Of a DNA stretch of 64,000 nt, positions 37,451 through 44,767 are shown piece after piece. Made by a program: the position numbers and the translations under genes. The stretch's first letter is position 1; each line of letters opens with the position of its first letter. The DNA is from Mycolicibacterium poriferae. GTDB lineage: Bacteria; Actinomycetota; Actinomycetes; Mycobacteriales; Mycobacteriaceae. The stretch lies in NCBI RefSeq assembly GCF_010728325.1, contig NZ_AP022570.1, positions 1,860,001-1,924,000 on the forward strand, written 5' to 3'. Below the pieces are notes generated by a model, which saw only the letters and a list, made by a program, of their open reading frames with translations, made no database searches and had not been told where the DNA came from.

Positions 37451-38448
37451 GCACGGGAACCGGGTGGCGTGACCGGCTGAAGAAGGCGTGGCCGTTCGAG
37501 ATCCTCGCGCCGGCGGAGTGGGCGGCCCAGACACCGACCTGGCAGGACGCCAACCCGGCGGTCATCCGCGCGGCGCTGTCGCGCGCCCAGCGCCGACCGG
37601 GCGGCAACTGGTCCGTTTTCGCGGCGAGCTCGTCGATCGGCGAGAAACCGTTCGGGACCTCGGTGGCCGGCCACGACGTGGTGGCGTGGCGCAAAACCGA
37701 CGGCACGCTGGTGGTGGCTCCGCGCGCCTGCCCGCACCTCGGTGCCGACCTGGCGTTGGCGCCGGTGGACTGCGGCGAGCTGGTGTGTCCGTGGCACGGG
37801 TTGCGGCTCGGTCAGCGCCGGCACGGCACCTGGAAGCCGTTCACCGCCCACGACGACGGCGTGTTGTGCTGGGTCCGCCTCGACGACACCGCCGAGGTCA
37901 CCCCGGCCGAGGAGCCGGTGGTTCCGCCCCGCCCCGAGCAGCCCAGGATTGCGGCCGTCGCTCGACTCGACGGGGTCTGCGAACCGCAGGACATCGTCGC
38001 CAACCGGCTCGACCCCTGGCACGGCGGCTGGTTCCATCCCTACTCGTTCACCAAGCTGCGGGTGCTCAGCGCCCCGCCGATCGACGCCGAGCTTCCCGAG
38101 GAACTCGACAAGTTCGTCGTCGAGGTGACCTTCCGGATCGGGCGGCTCGGGGTGCCCGTCATCGCCGAGTTCACCACGCCCGGCCCGCGCACCGTGGTCA
38201 TGCGCATCGTCGAGGGCGAGGGGCTGGGCAGTGTCGTCGAGACGCACGCCACGCCGGTCGGTGTCGGCGTCGACGGCCGGCCGCGGACCGCGGTGATCGA
38301 GGCGGTGATCGCCCACTCCGACCGCACCCACTTCGGCAAGGGCTTGGTCGCGGCGCCACTGATCCGCCCGGCGATGAGACAGGCCGCGACGCGGCTGTGG
38401 CGCGACGACATGGCGTACGCCGAGCGGCTCTACGAGCTCAGGTCCTGA
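37447..38448 (+). CDS. Rieske 2Fe-2S protein, DUF5914 type, in the carotenoid operon
   Basis: A 333-residue protein with an N-terminal Rieske domain: ACPHLGADL and VCPWHGLRLG give the Cys-His/Cys-His ligands (about residues 97 and 117). The C-terminal ~200 residues hold a conserved HxxxxH-like segment (DPWHGGWFHPYSFT) and resemble the DUF5914 group found beside crtU. It may be an oxygenase or an electron-transfer partner in carotenoid end-group modification; this is inference. ATG 37447 overlaps the CrtU-like stop (ATGA), so the two proteins are made together. Confidence 0.78.
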   Translation: MSTGTGWRDRLKKAWPFEILAPAEWAAQTPTWQDANPAVIRAALSRAQRRPGGNWSVFAASSSIGEKPFGTSVAGHDVVAWRKTDGTLVVAPRACPHLGADLALAPVDCGELVCPWHGLRLGQRRHGTWKPFTAHDDGVLCWVRLDDTAEVTPAEEPVVPPRPEQPRIAAVARLDGVCEPQDIVANRLDPWHGGWFHPYSFTKLRVLSAPPIDAELPEELDKFVVEVTFRIGRLGVPVIAEFTTPGPRTVVMRIVEGEGLGSVVETHATPVGVGVDGRPRTAVIEAVIAHSDRTHFGKGLVAAPLIRPAMRQAATRLWRDDMAYAERLYELRS

Positions 38449-38458
38449 CCGCGGCTCA

Positions 38459-38518
38459 GGTCCTCACTTCAGTGGTCCTCACTTCAGTGGTCCTCACTTC
38501 AGTGGTCCTCACTTCAGT
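38459..38518. repeat. Four perfect 15-bp tandem repeats
   Basis: Unit GGTCCTCACTTCAGT is repeated four times without change from 38459 to 38518, directly after the Rieske gene stop and before the convergent idi stop. As a multiple of three it would keep frame if read through. Perfect identity suggests recent expansion. Confidence 0.9.
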
Positions 38519-38543
38519 TCAGGTCTCAGCGACGGCTCAGGTG

Positions 38544-39098
38544 CTAGCTACGATGTCCGACACCTTCCGCGTCGAGCAGCGGAACCTGTTCGGCGGCCCA
38601 CGGGCTGATCGCCCAGCCGAACTCGGCGGCCGCCCGCAGCTGCTGCCACGGAACCCACGTGTAGTCCATGATCTCGTCGCGGTCGGCGCGCACCGGCCCG
38701 ACAGCGCGGGCGCTGAACACCGGGCACACCTCGTTCTCGACCACGCCGTCGGCGGCGATCGCGACGTAGCGGAAGTCGGGCAGCACGCAGCGCAGATCGG
38801 TGATCTCGACGCCGAGCTCCTCCCGCACCCGCCGGGTCACCGCATCGGCCATCGCCTCGCCGGGTGCCGGGTGCCCGCAGCAGGAGTTCGTCCAGATGCC
38901 GGGGAACGTTTTCTTGTGCAGCGCGCGGCGGGTCAGCAGCACGGAGCCGGCGTCGTCGAACAGATAGCAGGAGAACGCCAGATGCAGCGGCGTGGCGGTG
39001 TGGTGGACGTCGGCCTTGGGCGCCGAGCCGATCGTGCGGCCCTCGTCGTCGAGCAGGACCACCAGCTCCGGGGTGTCTACGGCTGTCATGTCAGGCAT
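38544..39098 (-). CDS. idi: Isopentenyl-diphosphate delta-isomerase, type I
   Basis: A 184-residue Nudix-fold enzyme that interconverts IPP and DMAPP, feeding crtE. Seen: TPLHLAFSCYLFD, the metal and catalytic Cys region TNSCCGHPAPGE, a Nudix-like REELGVEITDL and the catalytic Glu in VVENEVCPVF. It is transcribed towards the crt operon and divergent from the glycosyltransferase, 95 bp apart. Start ATG 39098; ATG 39089 is possible. Confidence 0.93.
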   Translation of the reverse strand: MPDMTAVDTPELVVLLDDEGRTIGSAPKADVHHTATPLHLAFSCYLFDDAGSVLLTRRALHKKTFPGIWTNSCCGHPAPGEAMADAVTRRVREELGVEITDLRCVLPDFRYVAIAADGVVENEVCPVFSARAVGPVRADRDEIMDYTWVPWQQLRAAAEFGWAISPWAAEQVPLLDAEGVGHRS

Positions 39099-39193
39099 TC
39101 GTCACTGCATACCCACTGGATGGGTTCGCGATGTCGGCGTGTCCGCTCGCGCCCACCGCGACTGCCCGTGCCGACGTCACCGGGGTGGGTGCG

Positions 39194-40405
39194 ATGGCGG
39201 TAGTGCTGGCCTACACCCCGCCCGCGTTCGGGCATCTGTTCCCGTTCTGTGCCCTGCTGACGGAGATGGCGGGGCGCGGTCACGAGATCCACGTCCGGAC
39301 GCTGGCCGCCGGGGTGGACCTGTGCCGGGATCTGGGTTTCAAGGCTGCCCCCGTCGACGCTCGCCTGGAGGACCTGCAGCCCTCCGGTGCGGCCGGTGTG
39401 CTGGCGTCGGCCAACAAGACCGTGCGCGAGCTGGCCGAACGCGCCGCGGCGGAGGTCGGGGATTTCCAGCGCGCGGTGCGGGCGGCCGACCCGGACCTGA
39501 TCATCGTCGACGCGAACTGCTGGGGAGCCCTCTCGGCGGCCGAGGCCCAGTCGCGGCCGTGGACGGTGTTCTCGCCGTTCGTGCCGTACCTGCGCAGCCC
39601 CGGTTCCCCGCCGTTCGGCGCCGGCAAGCGTCCGCTGACCGGGCGGTGGGGCCGGGTGCGGGACTGGGGCGTCGGCACCGTCACCCACGTCGTCTTCGAT
39701 CGGCCGTTCCGCGCCGGGATGGGTCCGGTGCGCGCGGGGCTGGGCCTTCCGGCGGTGCCCAGCGCCGACGCGCTGTTGCGGCGCGCGCCGCTGCTGTTGG
39801 TCACCACGGGCAAACCGTTCGAGTATCCCCACACCGACTGGGGAGATTCGGTCGAGTTGATCGGTCCCGCAGAGTTCGACCCGCGGGCGGATCGTCCGGG
39901 CTGGCTCGACGAGATCGACGAGCCGGTGGTGTTGGTGACCACCTCGTCGGTGCGGCAGGCCGACGACGCGCTGGTGGCCGCCGCGGTGGCGGCGCTGCGC
40001 GACGAACCGGTGCACATCGTGGCGACGCGGCCGGCCGATGAGGACGCCGGGGTGTTTCGCCGTCCCGGCGTGACGATGGCTCGGTTTGTGCCCCACTCGA
40101 TGGTCCTCGAGCGGGCGGTCTGCGTCGTCACCCACGGCGGGATGGGCGTCACCCAGAAGGCGTTGAGTCGCGGAATCCCGGTCTGCGCAGTGCCGTTCGG
40201 TCGCGACCAGTTCGAGGTGGCGCGCCGGGTGGAGGTCGCCGGGTGCGGCACCCGGTTGCCGGCGCGCCGGTTGACCGTGCCCCGGCTGCGTTCGGCGGTG
40301 CGCACCGCGATGACGATGACCGACGGCGCCGCGGCCGTCGCGGCGGGGTTCGCCGCGACAGGTGGCGTGGGCCGGGGTGCCGATCTGCTCGAAAGCCTCC
40401 TGTAG
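39194..40405 (+). CDS. UDP-glycosyltransferase, MGT family, possible carotenoid glycosyltransferase
   Basis: A 403-residue GT-B glycosyltransferase (GT1). Seen: VLAYTPPAFGHLFPFCALLTEMAGRGHEIH at the N-terminus and the C-terminal donor-binding MARFVPHSMVLERAVCVVTHGGMGVTQKALSRGIPVCAVPFGRDQ. Family members transfer sugars to macrolides, sterols or carotenoids (CrtX). Being next to idi and the crt operon suggests a hydroxylated carotenoid, but no carotenoid hydroxylase gene is seen here. The ATG at 39194 begins at the first beta strand; upstream in-frame starts (39131 ATG, 39185 GTG) cannot be excluded. Confidence 0.82.
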   Translation: MAVVLAYTPPAFGHLFPFCALLTEMAGRGHEIHVRTLAAGVDLCRDLGFKAAPVDARLEDLQPSGAAGVLASANKTVRELAERAAAEVGDFQRAVRAADPDLIIVDANCWGALSAAEAQSRPWTVFSPFVPYLRSPGSPPFGAGKRPLTGRWGRVRDWGVGTVTHVVFDRPFRAGMGPVRAGLGLPAVPSADALLRRAPLLLVTTGKPFEYPHTDWGDSVELIGPAEFDPRADRPGWLDEIDEPVVLVTTSSVRQADDALVAAAVAALRDEPVHIVATRPADEDAGVFRRPGVTMARFVPHSMVLERAVCVVTHGGMGVTQKALSRGIPVCAVPFGRDQFEVARRVEVAGCGTRLPARRLTVPRLRSAVRTAMTMTDGAAAVAAGFAATGGVGRGADLLESLL

Positions 40406-40408
40406 TCG

Positions 40409-40461
40409 GCGAATCGGGCGCGCTGTGCGGCCACGCGTGACGCGTTTCGCGCCCGATTCGC
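40409..40461. terminator. 14-bp inverted repeat after the glycosyltransferase gene
   Basis: GCGAATCGGGCGCG (40409-40422) pairs exactly with 40448-40461 around a 25-nt loop. It begins three bases after the glycosyltransferase stop and ends 17 bases before the next gene, so it is a plausible terminator without U-tract. The same 13-mer CGAATCGGGCGCG recurs at 55913-55925. Confidence 0.5.
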
Positions 40462-40478
40462 GGTGATGGGGGTGCGCG

Positions 40479-41693
40479 GTGGGTAAGAAGAGGGGCGTGA
40501 ACGAGGAAACGACGCAAGGTCGTGATCGTGGGTCGGTGTACGCCGTGCATCTACGCTCCAGTGCGGTCGTCGCCGTGCAGTTCGTCGCGGTCGCCGCGGC
40601 GCTGTGGGTACTGGCCTGGGTGGTGGGGGAGACGTGGGTGATCCTGCTGCCGGTGTTGCTGGCGCTGATCGCGTGCACCGTGCTGTGGCCGCCGGTGCGT
40701 TGGCTGCGCAGCAAGGGCCTGCCGCCGGCCGCGGCGGTGATGGCGACGTTGCTGCTGGCCGTCCTCGTGGTTGCGGGGGTGATCGCCGCCGTGGCCCCGG
40801 CGGTGGTGGAGCAGTCCACCGAGCTCGCGCAGCAGGCCTCCGCCGGTGTCGTCAAGGTCCGCGACTGGCTCGGTGGTCCGCCGCTGAACATCAGTCAATC
40901 TCAACTCGATTCGGCAGTGTCGGCGATCACCGATCGGCTCAACTCGAGCGGCGCCCAGATCGCCACCGGGGTGTTCACTGGGGTGGGCGCGGCGACGTCG
41001 GCGCTCGTCACCGTGTTCACCGCGATCGTGGTGACCTTCTTCTTCCTCAAGGACGGGCCGCGGTTTCTGCCGTGGCTGCGCCGCCACGTCGGCCGGCCCG
41101 CCGGGCCGCACCTGGCGGGAGTGTCCGAGCGGGTGTGGTCCACCCTCGGCGGATTCATCCGCACGCAGGCGGTGGTCAGCCTCATCGACGCCGTGCTGAT
41201 CGGCATCGGTCTGGTCATCGTGGGGGTGCCGCTGGCCTACGCCCTGGCCATCATCACGTTCATCGGCGGCTTCGTGCCGATCGTCGGCGCGTTCGTCGCC
41301 GGTGGCCTGTCGGTGTTGATCGCGCTGGTGTCCAACGGTCCGGTCGACGCTCTCATCGTGCTGGGCATCATCGTCGCGGTGCAGCAGCTGGAGGGCAACG
41401 TGCTGCAGCCCTGGCTGCAGTCGAAGTCGATGAACCTGCACGCGGTGATCGTCCTGCTGGCGGTCACCCTGGGGGCGTCGACATTCGGGGTGATCGGGGC
41501 GTTCCTGGCCGTTCCGGTGGCCGCCGCGGCGGCCGAGATCATCCGCTACTACGGCGAGCACGTGTCCGGGCTCACCGGCGAGGACGACGACGGTCCCGAC
41601 CCGGAATCCGGCCCAGAATCCGACCCAGAGTCCGAGTCTGGGGCCGAACCGGACAACGAGGACGACGCGGACGCCGCGGCGGAGGTGCCCTGA
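40479..41693 (+). CDS. AI-2E family (PerM-like) membrane permease
   Basis: A 404-residue membrane protein with about seven or eight helices: two at residues 30-75, one at 86-108, then a soluble loop with NISQSQLDSAVSAITD, and a C-terminal cluster from about 240. The conserved FFFLKDGPRFLPWLRR and QQLEGNVLQPWLQSKSMNLHA segments identify the AI-2E/PerM family, whose transport substrates are mostly unknown. The last 40 residues are strongly acidic (Glu/Asp/Pro-rich). Start GTG 40479; GTG 40497 with AAGAAGAGG upstream is also possible. Confidence 0.82.
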   Translation: MGKKRGVNEETTQGRDRGSVYAVHLRSSAVVAVQFVAVAAALWVLAWVVGETWVILLPVLLALIACTVLWPPVRWLRSKGLPPAAAVMATLLLAVLVVAGVIAAVAPAVVEQSTELAQQASAGVVKVRDWLGGPPLNISQSQLDSAVSAITDRLNSSGAQIATGVFTGVGAATSALVTVFTAIVVTFFFLKDGPRFLPWLRRHVGRPAGPHLAGVSERVWSTLGGFIRTQAVVSLIDAVLIGIGLVIVGVPLAYALAIITFIGGFVPIVGAFVAGGLSVLIALVSNGPVDALIVLGIIVAVQQLEGNVLQPWLQSKSMNLHAVIVLLAVTLGASTFGVIGAFLAVPVAAAAAEIIRYYGEHVSGLTGEDDDGPDPESGPESDPESESGAEPDNEDDADAAAEVP

Positions 41694-41700
41694 CCCTCGG

Positions 41701-42204
41701 TCAGCCGCGGGTGCGCTGATAGTGCCTGCGGGCCTTCATCCTGTTGCCGCAGACGGCCATCGAGCACCAGCGCGCGTTGTTGGGTCTGCTGCGGTCGAGC
41801 AGGAACAGATGACACGCGGTGTTGGCGCACGGCCGTAGCCGGCCCGGATGGCTGATGCGCAGGCCGTCCCAGGCCAGCGCCATGCGCGCGGCGGTGTCGG
41901 CGCCGCTCACCTGCCACGTCACTCCGCTGTCGTCTGCCGTCGGGCGCAGGTCGACTCCGGACAGGAAGGGTGCCAGCAGTTCGGGTGAGGCACCGTCTCG
42001 GACCACCGCGTGCAGGGCCGCGCGCACCCGGATCAGCGCGTCGCGTTCGGCTGGTTCCAGGGCGAGGCCGCGCGCGGCCAACCACGCGTCAGCGTCGTGA
42101 GGGTCGGCGAGGTCGTCGGTCGGGACGCCGTCGATGACGGGGGTGGTGTTCAGCAGGTCCAGCAGCAGCGCTTCGTCGTCGGTGCCGGTGACGCACAACT
42201 CCAT
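41701..42204 (-). CDS. CGNR zinc-finger/ABATE-domain regulator
   Basis: A 167-residue protein. The N-terminal ABATE stress-response domain contains LLDLLNTTPVIDG and DADAWLAARGL; the C-terminal zinc finger reads CANTACHLFLLDRS then RWCSMAVCGNRMKARRH (ligand Cys about residues 128-133 and 148-153, with the CGNR signature). Such proteins are taken as DNA-binding regulators. It is divergent from the dehalogenase-like hydrolase, 85 bp apart, which is the likely target. Its stop is eight bases from the end of the convergent permease gene. Confidence 0.87.
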   Translation of the reverse strand: MELCVTGTDDEALLLDLLNTTPVIDGVPTDDLADPHDADAWLAARGLALEPAERDALIRVRAALHAVVRDGASPELLAPFLSGVDLRPTADDSGVTWQVSGADTAARMALAWDGLRISHPGRLRPCANTACHLFLLDRSRPNNARWCSMAVCGNRMKARRHYQRTRG

Positions 42205-42206
42205 CG

Positions 42207-42263
42207 CTAACCTCCAAAAGTCTCTTGACAGGTTACATGCCTTCCGGTTGACTGCGGCTAACC
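42207..42263. promoter_or_regulatory. TAACC/GGTTA boxes and TTGACA element in the CGNR-hydrolase divergent promoter
   Basis: Half-sites CTAACC (42207-42212), GGTTAC (42231-42236), GGTTG (42246-42250) and CTAACC (42258-42263) form two inverted pairs in the 85-bp intergenic region. A consensus -35 TTGACA is at 42225-42230, though no good -10 follows at 17 bp. The arrangement fits autoregulation plus control of the hydrolase by the CGNR protein. Confidence 0.4.
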
Positions 42264-42289
42264 AGCAAAACGTCGAATAGGAGTTAGTT

Positions 42290-43153
42290 ATGTCGGTCGT
42301 TCACCACCGCCACGCCACCGTCGCCGGTCGCGAAATCTTCTACCGGGAGGCCGGCCCCGCCGACGCGCCCGTCATCGTCCTGCTGCACGGCTTCCCGACC
42401 AGCTCGTTCATGTTCCGCAACCTCATCCCGGAACTGGCCGACCGGTACCGGGTGATCGCGCCGGACTTCCTCGGCTTCGGCTATTCGGACGCACCCCCGG
42501 TCGAAGAGTTCGACTACACCTTCGACGCGCTGGCCGATCACACCGCGGGTCTGCTCACCCACCTCGGGGTCTCCCGGTACGCGATCTACGTCCAGGACTA
42601 CGGCGCGCCCGTCGGCTGGCGGCTGGCTCTGCGCGACCCGGCGGCGATCACCGCGATCGTGACCCAGAACGGCAACGGCTACGACGCCGGGTTCGTCCCC
42701 AGCGGCTGGGAGCCGGTGTGGGCCTACCAGCGGGAACAGAACCCCGAGACGGCGGCGGCGCTTCGCGAGTTCCTGTCGTTCGAGGCGACGCGGCACCAGT
42801 ACCTCGCCGGTGTGCCCGACCCCAGCGTGGTCAGCCCCGACACCTGGCATCACGACTATGCGCTGCTGTCGCGGCCGGGCAATGACGCCGTCCAGCTGAA
42901 GCTCTTCCTGGACTATGCGAGCAACCCCAAGCTGTACCCCAAGCTGCACGACTACCTGCGTGCCAGCGGGGTGCCCGTGCTCGCCGTGTGGGGTGACGGG
43001 GACCCGTTCTTCGGCCCTGACGGCGCGCGGGCCTTCGCCGAGGACGCCGTGGACCCCGAGATCCACCTGTTCGAGGGCGGCCATTTTCTGCTGGAGAGCG
43101 CGCTGCCCGAAGTGACCGAGTTGATGCGCGACTTCCTGGCCCGCCGGAGCTGA
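42290..43153 (+). CDS. Alpha/beta hydrolase with Asp nucleophile (haloalkane dehalogenase/epoxide hydrolase type)
   Basis: A 287-residue hydrolase. The oxyanion motif is LLHGFPTSSFMFRN, the nucleophile elbow reads IYVQDYGAPVGWRLA, placing Asp where lipases have Ser, as in haloalkane dehalogenases and epoxide hydrolases. An acidic residue is in VWGDGDPFFGP and the His in FEGGHFLLES. The cap-region residues that would separate dehalogenase from epoxide hydrolase or fluoroacetate dehalogenase were not resolved. AGGAG lies six to seven bases before ATG 42290. Divergent from the CGNR regulator. Confidence 0.85.
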   Translation: MSVVHHRHATVAGREIFYREAGPADAPVIVLLHGFPTSSFMFRNLIPELADRYRVIAPDFLGFGYSDAPPVEEFDYTFDALADHTAGLLTHLGVSRYAIYVQDYGAPVGWRLALRDPAAITAIVTQNGNGYDAGFVPSGWEPVWAYQREQNPETAAALREFLSFEATRHQYLAGVPDPSVVSPDTWHHDYALLSRPGNDAVQLKLFLDYASNPKLYPKLHDYLRASGVPVLAVWGDGDPFFGPDGARAFAEDAVDPEIHLFEGGHFLLESALPEVTELMRDFLARRS

Positions 43154-43171
43154 GTCACGATGGGACTTGAC

Positions 43172-43188
43172 CCTCACGCGGCGTGAGG
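43172..43188. promoter_or_regulatory. TipA-like MerR operator
   Basis: Perfect palindrome CCTCACGC-G-GCGTGAGG right after a -35 TTGACC (43168-43173). The Streptomyces tipA promoter has nearly the same arrangement (a CCTCACGT..ACGTGAGG palindrome after TTGCAC). With the long MerR-type spacer, the -10 would fall near 43193-43198 and transcription start near 43205, just before the ribosome site of the regulator gene, as expected for autoactivation. Confidence 0.72.
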
Positions 43189-43222
43189 CGCCACCCTGAT
43201 CGACATGACGCAGGAGAGGCAC

Positions 43223-43981
43223 GTGGACGAGCTCACGGTGGGTGAGGTCGCGGAGCGCTTCGGCATCACCGTCCGCACGCTTCACCACTACGACGACATC
43301 GGGTTGCTGACCGCAAGCCGGCGAACGGCCTCGGGCTACCGGGTCTACACGTCGGCAGACCTCACCCGCTTGTCCCAGATCATCATCTACCGCAGGCTCG
43401 AGTTCCCGCTCGACGAGATCGCGAGCCTGCTGGCAGAAGGGGACGAGGTCAGCCACCTGATTCGGCAGCGCGAGCGCGTCATGTCCCGGCTCGACGAGAT
43501 GACGACGCTCGTCGAGGCAATCGATCAGGCATTGGAGAAGGCGATGACGAACACCCCCATGACCGACGACGACATGCGTGAGCTGTTCGGAGACGGCTTC
43601 GACGACTACCAGGCCGAGGCCGAGCAGAAGTGGGGCGAGACGGCGGAGTGGAAGGAGTCACAGCGCCGGGCCAAGTCCTACGGCAAGGACGAGTGGGTGC
43701 AGATCAAGGCCGAGGGAGAAGCCGTCGAAAAGGCCCTGTCCGACGCGTTCCGGGCCGGGCTACCCGCCGACTCCGACGAGGCGATGGACGCCGCCGAGCA
43801 GCACCGGCTGCACGTCAACCGCTGGTTCTACGACTGCCCGCCGGCCTTTCACCGCAACCTCGGCGACATGTACGTCAGCGACCCGAGATACGTCGAGACC
43901 TACGACGAGACGTTCGGACTGCCCGGGCTCGCCGCCTACTGCCGCGCCGCCATCCACGCGAACGCGGACCGCCGCGCCTGA
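43223..43981 (+). CDS. MerR-family regulator with TipAS ligand-binding domain (Rv3334 position)
   Basis: A 252-residue regulator: N-terminal MerR winged helix (TVGEVAERFGITVRTLHHYDDIGLL, RTASGYRVYTSADLTRL), a coiled dimerisation helix (about residues 85-115) and a C-terminal TipAS domain that in TipAL binds peptide antibiotics. Markers: RELFGDGFDDYQAEAEQKWGET and HVNRWFYDCPPAFHRNLGDMYV. A Cys in the FYDCPP stretch is where TipAS attaches thiopeptides (to confirm by alignment). The GTG at 43223 is chosen because AGGAG lies six bases upstream and the promoter elements overlap the earlier ATG 43205. Confidence 0.87.
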   Translation: MDELTVGEVAERFGITVRTLHHYDDIGLLTASRRTASGYRVYTSADLTRLSQIIIYRRLEFPLDEIASLLAEGDEVSHLIRQRERVMSRLDEMTTLVEAIDQALEKAMTNTPMTDDDMRELFGDGFDDYQAEAEQKWGETAEWKESQRRAKSYGKDEWVQIKAEGEAVEKALSDAFRAGLPADSDEAMDAAEQHRLHVNRWFYDCPPAFHRNLGDMYVSDPRYVETYDETFGLPGLAAYCRAAIHANADRRA

Positions 43982-43983
43982 CA

Positions 43984-44763
43984 CTAGCGGGCGAACATCA
44001 ACGCGCGCTTGACCTCTTGGATCGCCTTGGTGACCTGGATGCCGCGCGGGCAGGACTCCGTGCAGTTGAACGTCGTACGGCAGCGCCACACCCCGTCGAC
44101 GTCGTTGAGGATGTCCAGCCGCTCGGCGGCCCCCTCGTCACGGGAGTCGAAGATGAACCGGTGGGCGTTGACGATCGCCGCCGGCCCGAAATAGGACCCC
44201 TCGGTCCAGTACACCGGGCAGCTGGTGGTGCAGCACGCACACAGGATGCACTTGGTGGTGTCGTCGTAGCGGGCCCGGTCGGTCTGGCTCTGGATGCGCT
44301 CGCGGGTCGGCTGGTTGCCGGTGGTGATCAGGTACGGCTTGATCGCGCGGTAGGCGTCGAAGAACGGCTCCATGTCGACGACCAGATCCTTCTCCACGGG
44401 CAGACCGCGGATCGGCTCGATCGTGATGGTGAGCTGCTTGTTCGGGTTCTTGGGCAGCATGTCGCGCATCAGCACCTTGCATGCCAGCCGGTTGACACCG
44501 TTGATGCGCATCGCGTCCGAGCCGCACACCCCGTGCGCGCAGGAGCGGCGGAAGGTCAGCGTGCCGTCGAGGTACCACTTGGCGTAGTGCAGCAGGTTCA
44601 GCAGTCGGTCGGTGGGCAGACACGGCACCCGGAAGCTCTGGAAGCCGGCGGCATCCGGGTCCTCGGGGTTGAACCGCGCGATCTTCAGCGTCACCATCAC
44701 CGCGCCCTCGGGCACGGGCGGCAGTTCGGGATCCTTGGTCTCGACCTCGGGAGCGATAGTCAT
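43984..44763 (-). CDS. sdhB: Succinate dehydrogenase iron-sulfur subunit
   Basis: A 259-residue electron-transfer subunit of complex II. The N-terminal 2Fe-2S domain has FRRSCAHGVCGSDAMRING and LACKVL; the C-terminal domain has CILCACCTTSCPVYW (4Fe-4S) and CRTTFNCTESCPRGI (3Fe-4S plus the last 4Fe-4S Cys). Full length, start ATG 44763, four bases after the sdhA stop. It carries electrons from FAD in SdhA to the quinone site in SdhC/SdhD. Last gene of sdhCDAB. Confidence 0.96.
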   Translation of the reverse strand: MTIAPEVETKDPELPPVPEGAVMVTLKIARFNPEDPDAAGFQSFRVPCLPTDRLLNLLHYAKWYLDGTLTFRRSCAHGVCGSDAMRINGVNRLACKVLMRDMLPKNPNKQLTITIEPIRGLPVEKDLVVDMEPFFDAYRAIKPYLITTGNQPTRERIQSQTDRARYDDTTKCILCACCTTSCPVYWTEGSYFGPAAIVNAHRFIFDSRDEGAAERLDILNDVDGVWRCRTTFNCTESCPRGIQVTKAIQEVKRALMFAR

Positions 44764-44767
44764 CTTC

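Noticed and set aside
38459..38518. Possible CRISPR array or coding repeat
   Set aside because: 15-bp units with no spacers, lying outside any supported frame.
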